Assembly: GCF_003097655.1 (NCBI RefSeq)
Contig: NZ_QCZH01000007.1
Coordinates: 1-64,000 of the forward strand
Length of the DNA stretch: 64,000 bases
DNA from: Flavobacterium laiguense
GTDB lineage: Bacteria > Bacteroidota > Bacteroidia > Flavobacteriales > Flavobacteriaceae
Reading direction: 5' to 3'
A model generated the notes under the pieces. The model saw only the letters and a program-made list of their open reading frames with translations. It did no database searches and was not told where the DNA came from. Shown here in pieces: positions 56,501 through 64,000 of this stretch (the stretch's first letter is position 1; each line of letters starts with the position of its first letter). Both the position numbers and the translations under genes were made by a program.

Positions 56501-57565
56501 GCTAGTATTTTCTTCGGTTTTGGTACAACGGGAGCACAACAGGGAGCAGAAAAAATCTATTATTTTGATGATATGATGATGGCTGTGATTCCGACTTCAC
56601 CAGTTTTAAGTTATGGTGTTGCGGCTCAAACGTATCCATTAGGTAAGTCTATTTATCCGTTGACAATTGCCAATACAGGAGGTTTAGTACCTGCAAATGG
56701 ATACACAATTAGTCCAGCTTTACCTGCAGGGTTGAGTTTTGATGCTTCAACTGCAACAATTAGTGGTACACCCTCAGTTATGATTCTTGCTACTACTTAT
56801 ACAATTGTGGGAAGTAATGAAGCTGGAAGTAGTAATACTACAATAAGTATTGCTGTAACTCGTGATTTCAAATCAAATAATTTCACCATTGAAACAACTG
56901 GTGAAACCTGTTTGGGTGAGAAAAATGGAGAAATTAACATTAAAGCTTTAGAATCTCATACTTATGTAGCGGTTATAAATGATAAGAGCTATGAGTTTAC
57001 CACTAACAGTTTAAGAGTTTTTAATCTAGCTCCAGGAGTGTATACTATTTCTATTTCGGTTAAAGGAGAATCTTCTGCACAAAGCTTTACGGCTGTAGTT
57101 CCAAAAGGATCTACTATAACAGGAAAAATCAATAAATTATCGTATAATAAATTGACTGTTGTAATGACCGAAGGAACTGCTCCTTACAAAGTGTACTTAG
57201 ATGGAGAAGAACAATTTGAAACTCCTTTCTCTACTTTTACAATAGATGTAAATAAGGAAAGCTTATTAGAAGTAAAAACGGCTAAACCATGTGAAGGTAC
57301 TTATGTTAAAAATGTTGAAGGTATCCTAGATTCTTCTGCAGCTTTTCCAAATCCAACTTCAGGAAGTTTTGAAATTGCAATTCCAACTAATAGAAAAGAG
57401 GTTGTTATCGATTTGTATTCTTTGACTTCTATGTTTATTTCAAGCAAATCTTATCCTTTAGAAAATGGAACTGTAAAATTGAGTCTTGAAGGTCAAACAG
57501 ATGGAGTTTATATTGCAAAAGTATATTTAGACACTCCATCCTATTTAAAAATCATAAAAAAATAA
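53576..57565 (+). CDS. Modular T9SS-secreted protein with CBM-like domains
   Basis: 1329 residues. Signal peptide MKKFTSLIFLMLYAFGFSQ. Two near-identical units of 328 residues (about 20-347 and 348-675) each hold a beta-sandwich of type A (ITFETG...YFDNVTF) and type B (VSLFSGAYTNIAGTDFNPNWGQ...YIDNLYF). Two more diverged type-A domains follow, then a He_PIG-type Ig fold (PALPAGLSFDASTATISGTP). The C-terminus is a T9SS type A sorting domain (FPNPTSGSFEIAIP...KIIKK). No catalytic domain is visible. Type-B sandwiches also occur next to GH16 laminarinase domains in Flavobacteria, so a glucan-binding role is inferred. First gene of a locus ending in susC. Confidence 0.88.
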   Translation: MKKFTSLIFLMLYAFGFSQNAPITFETGGQGSTWSFASFENSTGIGFEKVVNPFATGINTSATVGKFTALVAGQPWAGCESAGIGKFSLNASNAIVKIMVYKSVISDVALKFSIASGGAQAEIKVANTKINEWEELTFDCSANIGKGESIDIEKIIFFLDFQARTTENVCYFDNVTFSAVPLATIPTTAAPTPGALASTDVVSLFSGAYTNIAGTDFNPNWGQSTVHSDITIAGNATKKYTNFNYQGIVLAGSTDVSAMTKLHLDVWSPDCTAFEVYLINPGPVEQKVTVTPTLSGWNSFDINLSDYTSINLATVFQLKMVSPTAGTTVYIDNLYFYKAPVVVPSSLNAPITFETGEFGSDWTFASFENSTGVGYEKSANPSATGINTSATVGKFTALVAGAPWAGCESNGIGKFSLDATNSTVKIMVYKSVISDVGLKFSIASGGAQAEIKVKNTKINEWEELTFDCSANIGKAESIDIVKIIFFLDFQARTTENVCYFDNVTFSAKTTTPPGATAPTVAATTPAARPAVEVISLFSDAYTNIAGTDFNPNWGQSTVHTDIAIAGNATKKYTNFNYQGITLASSTDVSAMTKLHLDVWSPDCTAFEVYLINPGPVEQKVTLTPTLSGWNSFDINLSDYTSINLATVFQLKMVSPTAGTTVYIDNLYFSKGTVTPPVTTDATLPLDFEAASYAFVDFDGGATTKIANPDKSGINTSNNVAKMVKGAGQPWAGSKIKMASPVDFSTKKILKVKVWSPVAGKKLLLKFEGAGAAFEKEVATTVANTWEELTFDYTGVAGVNNLNDYMVFIFDLGTVGDGSANSTYYFDDVTQFTLTQMSLPVSFDDATVDYSLIGFGGAEGSTIVVDPTLATNKVAKVVKSATAELWAGTTVSAAAGLGFSSAIPFTATVTKMSVRVWSPNAGTIIRLKVEEHGDNTHTVETESAVTTASGWETVVFDFAKPVTGTAALNLAYKYDKASIFFGFGTTGAQQGAEKIYYFDDMMMAVIPTSPVLSYGVAAQTYPLGKSIYPLTIANTGGLVPANGYTISPALPAGLSFDASTATISGTPSVMILATTYTIVGSNEAGSSNTTISIAVTRDFKSNNFTIETTGETCLGEKNGEINIKALESHTYVAVINDKSYEFTTNSLRVFNLAPGVYTISISVKGESSAQSFTAVVPKGSTITGKINKLSYNKLTVVMTEGTAPYKVYLDGEEQFETPFSTFTIDVNKESLLEVKTAKPCEGTYVKNVEGILDSSAAFPNPTSGSFEIAIPTNRKEVVIDLYSLTSMFISSKSYPLENGTVKLSLEGQTDGVYIAKVYLDTPSYLKIIKK
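53633..55600 (+). repeat. Two 984-bp tandem repeats inside the modular secreted protein
   Basis: The unit starting NAPITFETG at 53633 restarts at 54617, exactly 984 bp (328 codons) later. The type-B halves are nearly identical at the DNA level over long stretches, while the type-A halves carry more synonymous changes, as after unequal crossover or gene conversion. Confidence 0.9.
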
Positions 57566-57567
57566 AG

Positions 57568-58254
57568 ATGAAAAAGTTTTTATATCTATCAATCGCCAGC
57601 GCCTTTCTAATCTCTTGCGGAAATGAAGATGCGCCTGCAGAGTCACCAAATGTAGCACCTACAACGCCAACATTAGTTTCTCCTGCAAACAATAAATTGT
57701 GTGCCAATAACGCCGTGAGTTTTCAATGGAATTCGGCTATTGATTCTAATAATGATCCAATAATTTATAAAATTCAAGTGTCGAAGGATAAAGATTTTTC
57801 GCATATTGTAATGACGGCTGATAATTCTGCAACCTATCAAAATTTTACTTTAGAAAAAGCTACAGCTTACTATTGGAGAGTAAAATCTACGGATAATGAA
57901 AATCTGTCTAGTAGTTATTCAACTGTTTTTAGTTTTTATACATCTGGAGATGGTGTGGTCAATTATTTGCCTTTCTCACCAGATCTTGTGTCGCCAGAAT
58001 TAAATTCTGTTTTGAATGCAACTACTGCAAAACTAGAATGGACTGCAAAAGATGTAGACACAAAAGACAAACTAGTTTATGATGTCTATTTTGGAACAGC
58101 CAATCCACCAACAGAAAAAGTAGGTGCAAATCAAGCTACTTCAACTCTTGATGTCAGTATTATTGCTTCTAAAGAATATTTTTGGAAAGTTGTAGTCAAA
58201 GATGACAAGGGAGGAGAAACGATTGGTAAGACCTGGAGGTTTAGAACAAATTAA
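57568..58254 (+). CDS. Surface lipoprotein with two FN3-like domains
   Basis: 228 residues. Signal peptide MKKFLYLSIASAFLISC with the lipobox Cys17 and acidic residues after it. Two fibronectin-III-like sandwiches follow: PTTPTLVSPANNKLCANNAVSFQWNSAIDSNNDPIIYKIQVSKDKDF...YYWRVKSTDNENLSSSYS and SPDLVSPELNSVLNATTAKLEWTAKDVDTKDKLVYDVYFG...YFWKVVVKDDKGG. It starts 2 bp after the stop of the modular secreted protein, so the two are cotranscribed. It is probably a surface partner of that protein; glycan binding is inference from context. Confidence 0.88.
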   Translation: MKKFLYLSIASAFLISCGNEDAPAESPNVAPTTPTLVSPANNKLCANNAVSFQWNSAIDSNNDPIIYKIQVSKDKDFSHIVMTADNSATYQNFTLEKATAYYWRVKSTDNENLSSSYSTVFSFYTSGDGVVNYLPFSPDLVSPELNSVLNATTAKLEWTAKDVDTKDKLVYDVYFGTANPPTEKVGANQATSTLDVSIIASKEYFWKVVVKDDKGGETIGKTWRFRTN

Positions 58255-58290
58255 AGATTCTTTTAATTAAAAATCATTGTGTTATAAAGA

Positions 58291-58317
58291 GCGTCTCGGA
58301 AATCCGGGGCGCTTTTT
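58291..58317 (+). terminator. Terminator after the lipoprotein gene
   Basis: GCGTCTCGG pairs with CCGGGGCGC (including wobble pairs) across a short loop, followed by five T. Confidence 0.75.
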
Positions 58318-58390
58318 GTTTTTATGAATATTTAAATAGTTTTGCTTTAATAAATACCGAGCATAAGATGCGAAATTTGGTTTTTTAGCC

Positions 58391-58398
58391 TATTTTTG
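58391..58398 (+). promoter_or_regulatory. Possible -7 box of the regulator gene
   Basis: TATTTTTG fits TAnnTTTG, about 65 bp before the ATG. No clear -33 TTG was found at the usual spacing. Confidence 0.35.
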
Positions 58399-58462
58399 TT
58401 TAGTGATTTGTGTTTTTTAATAATTTAGTTAGTGCCGAATTATTATTATTTAACCTGTACTA

Positions 58463-61312
58463 ATGATTTGTTTTTCATTAGTATCTTCTAATCTAAATAC
58501 CATATCTTCTTTGAAAACAAAAACTACCTTTCTGTTATTTTTTATATTGTCAATAGCTTTTTCGCAAGAGCTTCCCCCAATAATTAAATATTCTCCAAAC
58601 CTTTATGGAGCAGGAAATCAAAACTGGATGATATCGCAATCCCCTAATAAATATGTGTTTTTTGCTAATAATGAAGGGTTGTTAGAATTTAATGGGGCAC
58701 ATTGGCAATTGTATCCTTCCCCAAATGAAACTATTATTCGATCTGTAAAAGTGATAAATAACCGTATTTATACTGGTTGCTACATGGAATTTGGTTTTTG
58801 GACGCGACAGACCAACGGAAAGCTTAATTACACTTCACTTAGTAAAACCTTAAAAAACAAAATACTCAATGACGAACAGTTTTGGAATATCCTTAATTAT
58901 GATCAATGGGTTATTTTTCAATCTCTGAACCGTATTTATATTTATGATTCCAAGACCGGAGTTTTCAAAATAATTACGCCCAAAAGTAATATATCCAAAT
59001 CTTATGGTACTTCGGCTTCTATTTATTTTCAAACTATAAATGAAGGGTTATTTGAATTAGAAAGAGGGAAAGCACATTTAGTTTCGAATAATCCCATTTT
59101 AATAAAAAATAGGATTATTAATGTTTTTGCTATAAATGAAGGATTGCTTGTCCAAACTCAATTAAATGGATTCTATAAAGTAGGGGGTAATTCAGTTTCA
59201 AAATTCACTACTGAAGCGGATTCTCAAATAGAAACAAGTAGTGTGTACAGTAGTATAATTCTATCGGATGGAAGTTATGTAGTGGGAACAGTTTCAAATG
59301 GCGTTTTCATTTTGAGTAAAGAAGGAAAGTTGAAATACCATATTTCTCAAAATAAAGGTTTAAGTAATAATACTGCCTTGTCTCTGTTTGAAGATTTGGA
59401 TAACAATATATGGGTGGGACTGGACAATGGTGTCAATTGTATTAATTTGCAATCACCAATTCAGAGTTATACGGATGATACTGGAGTTTTGGGTACAGTT
59501 TATACATCAATCTTGTTTGATGGGGAACTGTATGTAGGTACTAATCAAGGTTTGTTTTATAAAAATTACAATAGTAAGGAAGGGTTTAAATTTATAAATG
59601 GAACCAAAGGGCAAGTATGGTCATTGTTTGAAAACAAAGGAACACTTTTTTGTGGGCATGATTCAGGGACTTTTATAATTGAAAATGCAGTTGCTAGAAA
59701 TATTTTTTCTAAATCTGGAACTTGGAAATTTGAAAAAGTACCTCAGCACGAAAACCTCTTGATGCAAGGTAATTATTATGGGATTTCTGTTTTAGAGAAA
59801 ATAAATAATCAGTGGGTTTTTAGAAATAAAATAAAAGGATTTGACTATTCTTCCCGTTATTTTGAAATAACCAATTCATATGAAGTATACGTAAGTCATG
59901 AATACAAAGGGGTTTTTCGATTTCAATTAGACAAAGAGTTAACGAAAACAAATAAATTTATTACTTATACCTCTCCAACAAAAGGAAAAAATGCCAGTTT
60001 AACACAATTTAATAATGACATTTATTATGCCAATAAAGAGGGGATTTTTAAATTGAATCCTAAAACAAAACAATTTGAAAAAGATAATTTGCTAAGTTCA
60101 GTTTTTGAAAAAGACGAATACACCTCGGGTAAATTGATTGTAGATAATTCGAATAAGATTTGGCTATTTTCCAAGAATTATATTCATTATTTTTCTTTGA
60201 GTAAAATGAGTAATCAACTCAAAAAAAACATAATACCAATTCCTGCTTCCTTGACGAATTCGATGTTGGGTTTTGAAAATATTACTCAAATTTCCAATTC
60301 TACCTATCTAATAGGAACTACAGATGGTTTTTATACTATGAATTTAAACGATTTGAGTTTTAAAAATTATGTTGTTTCAATAACTGCTGTATCTGTTAGC
60401 AAACAAAATGAGAAACCAATATATGGAAATTTAATTGAGGAAGGGGCTTTTGATTATGATACTAATAATTTTGCTTTTGGTTATACTGTGCCCGAGTATA
60501 ATAAATACATTAATGCCGAGTATCAATATTCTTTGAAAGGCTTTCAAGAGGATTGGAGTGAATGGAGTACCAAAACGACAGTGAGTTTTAAAAACCTTTC
60601 TCCAGGAGAATATACTTTCAAAGTGAGAGCTAAGTTTGCCAATAACACTTTGCAAAATAGTGCGGTATATCATTTTACAGTGACAAAACCTTGGTATAGT
60701 ACTAATTTTGCTGTATTTATTTACTTTGTCTTATTTTTGATAATGGCTCATTTTGTCAATAAAGCCTACTTGGATTATTATAGAAATCAGAGAGAAAAAC
60801 TGATTGAAGAAAATAATTTATTGCTGGAAATACAAGAATTAGAGAATGAACAACAGCTTATGAAATTGAAGAATGCGAAGCTTTCTCTCGATATGGATTC
60901 CAAAAATAGGGAGTTGGCTGTTTCAACGATGAGCTTAAATAGTAAGAACGAACTGTTGGCTTTTATAAAAGAAGACTTGAAAAAAACGAATGAAAATGGA
61001 AACTCAAATATAAAATCGGTAATAAGTACTATTAATAAAAATATTACCGAGGAGGATTCTTGGAGTGTCTTTAAAGAAGCTTTCGATAATGCAGATAAAG
61101 ACTTTTTGAAAAGAATAAAACTCGTACATCCAACCCTTACTCCAAACGATTTGCGACTCTGTGCTTATCTAAGATTGAATCTTTCCTCCAAGGAAGTGGC
61201 GCCTTTATTTAATATATCAGTCCGTAGTGTAGAGATTAAAAGATATCGTTTGCGTAAAAAAATGGATTTATCACATGATCAAGGGCTTGTAGAGTATATC
61301 ATGGAAGTATAG
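58463..61312 (+). CDS. SusR-like membrane-spanning regulator (propeller, Y_Y_Y, LuxR HTH)
   Basis: 949 residues. A signal peptide or anchor (TFLLFFILSIAFSQ) leads into about 640 residues of periplasmic beta-propeller blades (EDLDNNIWVGLDNGVNCI; YIGTTDGFYTMNL-like repeats). A Y_Y_Y domain follows (YQYSLKGFQEDWSEWSTKTTVSFKNLSPGEYTFKVRA), then a membrane helix (FAVFIYFVLFLIMAHFV), a coiled coil, and a C-terminal LuxR/GerE HTH (HPTLTPNDLRLCAYLRLNLSSKEVAPLFNISVRSVEIKRYRLRKKM). No kinase is present. In SusR-type proteins the periplasmic part senses oligosaccharides and the HTH activates susC and neighbours. A TTG start at 58511 would give a tidier signal peptide (MKTKTTFLL...). Confidence 0.9.
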   Translation: MICFSLVSSNLNTISSLKTKTTFLLFFILSIAFSQELPPIIKYSPNLYGAGNQNWMISQSPNKYVFFANNEGLLEFNGAHWQLYPSPNETIIRSVKVINNRIYTGCYMEFGFWTRQTNGKLNYTSLSKTLKNKILNDEQFWNILNYDQWVIFQSLNRIYIYDSKTGVFKIITPKSNISKSYGTSASIYFQTINEGLFELERGKAHLVSNNPILIKNRIINVFAINEGLLVQTQLNGFYKVGGNSVSKFTTEADSQIETSSVYSSIILSDGSYVVGTVSNGVFILSKEGKLKYHISQNKGLSNNTALSLFEDLDNNIWVGLDNGVNCINLQSPIQSYTDDTGVLGTVYTSILFDGELYVGTNQGLFYKNYNSKEGFKFINGTKGQVWSLFENKGTLFCGHDSGTFIIENAVARNIFSKSGTWKFEKVPQHENLLMQGNYYGISVLEKINNQWVFRNKIKGFDYSSRYFEITNSYEVYVSHEYKGVFRFQLDKELTKTNKFITYTSPTKGKNASLTQFNNDIYYANKEGIFKLNPKTKQFEKDNLLSSVFEKDEYTSGKLIVDNSNKIWLFSKNYIHYFSLSKMSNQLKKNIIPIPASLTNSMLGFENITQISNSTYLIGTTDGFYTMNLNDLSFKNYVVSITAVSVSKQNEKPIYGNLIEEGAFDYDTNNFAFGYTVPEYNKYINAEYQYSLKGFQEDWSEWSTKTTVSFKNLSPGEYTFKVRAKFANNTLQNSAVYHFTVTKPWYSTNFAVFIYFVLFLIMAHFVNKAYLDYYRNQREKLIEENNLLLEIQELENEQQLMKLKNAKLSLDMDSKNRELAVSTMSLNSKNELLAFIKEDLKKTNENGNSNIKSVISTINKNITEEDSWSVFKEAFDNADKDFLKRIKLVHPTLTPNDLRLCAYLRLNLSSKEVAPLFNISVRSVEIKRYRLRKKMDLSHDQGLVEYIMEV

Positions 61313-61333
61313 GTCACTATTTTTTTAAAAAAA

Positions 61334-61357
61334 TCACCACAACATTACCACAACATT
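61334..61357. promoter_or_regulatory. Shared 15-bp word, candidate operator (copy 2), with an adjacent partial repeat
   Basis: CACCACAACATTACCACAACATT reads as two adjacent ACCACAACATT words; CATTACCACAACATT (61343-61357) is identical to 53376-53390. It also overlaps the left arm of the regulator's terminator, so both uses are possible. Confidence 0.35.
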
Positions 61358-61380
61358 AACATGATAGTTGTGGTTTTTTT
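61347..61380 (+). terminator. Terminator of the regulator gene
   Basis: ACCACAAC (61347-61354) pairs with GTTGTGGT (61367-61374), followed by a T run. Confidence 0.75.
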
Positions 61381-61495
61381 ATGGGGTAGTGCGAAATAAA
61401 TATTTTTGTATTCTCTTGTTATAAGGGGGTTGAGTGAGATATTCGTAATAAAGTGCGATTATTTTTTAATTGTATGTTTTTTGTTGAGGTTGTTT

Positions 61496-61528
61496 TTGTC
61501 GATTTCTTAGTCCTTCTTGATAAGTTTG
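61496..61528 (+). promoter_or_regulatory. susC-like gene promoter
   Basis: TTG (61496-61498), a 22-bp spacer and TAAGTTTG (61521-61528) fit the Bacteroidota -33/-7 pattern; the leader is about 22 nt. Confidence 0.55.
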
Positions 61529-61555
61529 TTATTCACTAACTAAAACATTTGAATT

Positions 61556-64000
61556 ATGAAGTCAAATCATTTATTAATTATCTTTTTGCTTTTTTCTATT
61601 TTTGGATTTGCCCAAAAGAAGGATGTCGCAGGAACAGTAAAAGAACGAAGTACAGGCTTACCCTTATATGGTGTAAATATCTCGGACAAGAATTCTGGGA
61701 GTACAACTTCTACCGATTTTGATGGTAAATTTTTACTCAAAGGAATTTCGCCAGGAACTACTCTAGTTTTTACTTATGTAGGTTTTAAATCTAAAGAATA
61801 TAAATTAGCAGCAGAGGATTCGAATATTGTTATCCTATTAGATGACGAAGCTAAAACATTGAATGAAGTTGTTGTAATTGGATACGGAAGTGTAAAGAAA
61901 AAACAAGTAACAGGAGCTGTGAGTGTAGTAAGTAGTAAAACTATAGAAACACTTAGACCTGTTAAAATTGAACAAGCTTTACAGGGAACAGTTTCAGGTG
62001 TAAATGTAACTACTGTAGGTGGCGCTCCAGGTGCTGATATCAGTGTTCGTATTCGTGGTATTTCTACCAATGGTGAAAACAAACCAATAGCTATTATAGA
62101 TGGATATCAAGGTGAATTGGGTCTTTTAAGTCCAAATGATATTGAATCACTGACTGTTTTAAAAGATGCACAAGCGGCTATTTATGGAACGATTGGGGCT
62201 AATGGAATTATTCTGGTTACAACCAAAACTGGAAAAAGAAATTCTAAGGCTAAAATTTCTTTCAATTCTTCAACCGGAATTCAAGAAACTAGTAGAACCT
62301 TACCTATTTTGAGTGCTACTGAATATGCTTTGTTGTTAAACGAAAGCTACGCCAATGGAGGAAAAGTATTGCCTTATCCAAATGTTTCAGGATTAGGGGA
62401 AGGTACCAACTGGCAAAAAGAAATTTTTAATCCAGCACCAATCATTAATTATGATTTGTCTATTTCTGGTGGGTCTGAAAAAATTTCCTATGCAGTAAGT
62501 GCTTCTCACTTAACTCAAGACGGTATTATTGGTGGTGATAAATCAGGATTTGAAAGAAACACTGCCAGAATTTCATTAGGTGCAGATGTTACGGATAAAT
62601 TAAAAATGAAAACAAATGCGATTTATACTCTTCAAAAAAGAAAAACCATAAACGATAACGGTTTAGGGTCTGTTTTATTCAACGCTTTGAATGTACCTTC
62701 TACTCTAAGTCCTTATGACAGTAATGGGGACTATACTTTGGTGCCAAGTACAGCAGGGTTGGGAATCGAAATCATCAATCCATTAGCGCAAATCGAAAAT
62801 ACGTACAATGAATATGAGCTTAGAAAACTGAATGGAAATTTTGGTCTGGATTATAAGTTTACAGATGCTTTTGTTTTGTCTGGTGCTTTAGGATTTAATA
62901 CTCAAAACTCACAAGAAAGAATTTTTGCCAAGCAAATTTCTTATGGAGGAAAAGTTTTTGATGTAAACAGAAGTTCTGTCACTCAAAAGTCTACATTCGA
63001 TAATAATTATTCCTTTGATACCTACGGTACTTACTCTAAGAAAATTGGAGAACATAATGTTGTTGGAACTCTTGGGATGACTGTTTTTAAAGAGTTTGGT
63101 AATCAACTTTCGGCTACTGGATTTGATGTCCCTTACAATTCATGGGATTATGCCGATATTAGTTTGGCCAATGGTTTGCCTACTACTGCTCCGAATTCTG
63201 CTTACACTTATGACGAAAGAAGATTGTCTTATTTTGCAAGAGCGCAATACGATTACAAAGGAAGATATCTTTTGTCAGCCATGTTAAGACGTGATTCTTC
63301 TACAAAATTTGGACCTAATAATAGAATCGCTTACTTTCCGTCGATGACTGCCGGTTGGATTGTTTCGGATGAAAAATTCTTTGGTGGTAATGAAGGAACT
63401 GTGAATTTCTTGAAATTAAGAGGAAGTTATGGAATTCTTGGTAACGATCAAATTCCAAACAATGGATACATTTCTCAATTAAATGGAGAAGCAACTTATG
63501 TTTTTGATGGTACTATAGTCAATGGTTTGGCTACAGGACAAACTCCGAATCCAAATTTAAAATGGGAACAGGCTCAAAAATTTGATGTAGGTCTTGATAT
63601 GAAAATGTTTGATAACAAAATCAATATCGTAGCGGATTATTTCATTGATACCAGAGCGGATTTGTTAATTAAAGATATTCCTGTTTCGGGTATATTAGGG
63701 GCTGCTGCTCCTGGGGCAAAATCTCCAACCATCAATGCAGGAACCGTGAAGAATTCAGGTGTTGAGTTTGCTATAGATTATAAAAATACTTTTTCTAATA
63801 AACTTACTTTGAGTTTAGGGTATAATGTGACTTTCATTCAAAATGAAGTAACAGAAGTAAATAATGGAACTGGATTTATTGAAGGTGGTGCATTTGGTGT
63901 AGGACAACCTGCTCCTGCTAGAATGCAAGTCGGAAAACCAATTGGGTATTTCTTTGGGTACAAAACCAATGGTGTTTTTCAAAATCAAGCCGAAGTAGAT
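61556..64000 (+). CDS. susC: SusC/RagA TonB-linked outer-membrane porin, partial
   Basis: 815 residues are visible and the gene runs off the right edge. Signal peptide MKSNHLLIIFLLFSIFGFAQ, then a carboxypeptidase-regulatory-like domain (VAGTVKERSTGLPLYGVNISDKNSGS, FDGKFLLKGI). The SusC signature NEVVVIGYGSVKKKQVTGAVSVV follows, the plug domain carries LQGTVSGVNVT, SVRIRGIST and IAIIDGYQG, and the barrel begins after IYGTIGANGIILVTTKTG. SusC proteins import oligosaccharides with a SusD lid powered by TonB. It follows the SusR-like regulator, so a susD gene should lie just beyond the window. Confidence 0.95.
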   Translation, partial: MKSNHLLIIFLLFSIFGFAQKKDVAGTVKERSTGLPLYGVNISDKNSGSTTSTDFDGKFLLKGISPGTTLVFTYVGFKSKEYKLAAEDSNIVILLDDEAKTLNEVVVIGYGSVKKKQVTGAVSVVSSKTIETLRPVKIEQALQGTVSGVNVTTVGGAPGADISVRIRGISTNGENKPIAIIDGYQGELGLLSPNDIESLTVLKDAQAAIYGTIGANGIILVTTKTGKRNSKAKISFNSSTGIQETSRTLPILSATEYALLLNESYANGGKVLPYPNVSGLGEGTNWQKEIFNPAPIINYDLSISGGSEKISYAVSASHLTQDGIIGGDKSGFERNTARISLGADVTDKLKMKTNAIYTLQKRKTINDNGLGSVLFNALNVPSTLSPYDSNGDYTLVPSTAGLGIEIINPLAQIENTYNEYELRKLNGNFGLDYKFTDAFVLSGALGFNTQNSQERIFAKQISYGGKVFDVNRSSVTQKSTFDNNYSFDTYGTYSKKIGEHNVVGTLGMTVFKEFGNQLSATGFDVPYNSWDYADISLANGLPTTAPNSAYTYDERRLSYFARAQYDYKGRYLLSAMLRRDSSTKFGPNNRIAYFPSMTAGWIVSDEKFFGGNEGTVNFLKLRGSYGILGNDQIPNNGYISQLNGEATYVFDGTIVNGLATGQTPNPNLKWEQAQKFDVGLDMKMFDNKINIVADYFIDTRADLLIKDIPVSGILGAAAPGAKSPTINAGTVKNSGVEFAIDYKNTFSNKLTLSLGYNVTFIQNEVTEVNNGTGFIEGGAFGVGQPAPARMQVGKPIGYFFGYKTNGVFQNQAEVD

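Overview
The window looks like a chromosomal segment of a Flavobacterium-type Bacteroidota. The DNA is AT-rich and most genes lack a clear Shine-Dalgarno sequence. Bacteroidota -7 boxes (TAnnTTTG) sit just upstream of many starts. Several proteins are typical of the phylum: a protein with a type IX secretion (T9SS) C-terminal sorting domain, a SusC/RagA TonB-linked porin, a one-piece propeller/Y_Y_Y/LuxR regulator, a DUF3276 PUR-like protein, an alpha-oxoamine synthase of the sphingolipid/sulfonolipid type and a monomeric isocitrate dehydrogenase. No tRNA, rRNA, CRISPR array, prophage or complete insertion sequence was seen. The species cannot be named from the sequence alone.

Layout. 1-2132 (minus) is the 5' part of a giant secreted protein. 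It leaves the window through nearly identical 273-bp repeats and is preceded by a stretch with three copies of another short repeat. 2.9-7.1 kb holds an acetyltransferase fusion, a membrane protein and an M3 peptidase. 7.3-15.5 kb is housekeeping: DUF1569-like protein, EndA-type nuclease, trmD, rplS, monomeric icd, a cyclophilin-FKBP fusion, a thioredoxin-like protein and a CsaA-like protein. 15.5-20.9 kb (minus) holds YceI, a sulfurtransferase plus two alpha/beta hydrolases in a tight operon, the PUR-like protein and an ABC exporter. 21.1-31.2 kb has leucine dehydrogenase, nusB-yajC, a lysine-rich histone-H1-like protein, YdeI-like protein, pepT, a coiled-coil secreted protein, a Kir channel overlapping a sirtuin, trmH and a carboxypeptidase-regulatory-like protein. 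31.3-40.8 kb has a DEAD-box helicase, rdgB, a lipocalin-like lipoprotein, a NYN-LOTUS protein, the alpha-oxoamine synthase, an acetyltransferase-like protein and an outer-membrane protein. 41.0-48.9 kb has YfhO, a small protein plus nucleotidyltransferase pair, a glycosyltransferase, a flippase and an MscS channel. 49.1-50.1 kb holds two paralogous 99-aa proteins, followed by uvrA (minus).

53.5-64.0 kb is the start of what I infer to be a polysaccharide-utilisation locus: a 1329-aa modular T9SS-secreted protein, a lipoprotein 2 bp downstream, a membrane-spanning SusR-like regulator and the beginning of a SusC gene that runs off the right edge. A 15-bp word is shared about 200 bp upstream of the secreted-protein gene and of susC.

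Intergenic DNA is rich in repeats: two copies of a MITE-like nested palindrome (about 8.43-8.69 and 29.45-29.71 kb), two copies of a structured RNA-like element (4.78-4.91 and 36.43-36.57 kb), clusters of AGTGATCAGT-type words, and dispersed TCCCGA...TCGGGA palindromes. Several start codons were moved downstream of the longest open frame because a -7 promoter box lies on top of the upstream start.
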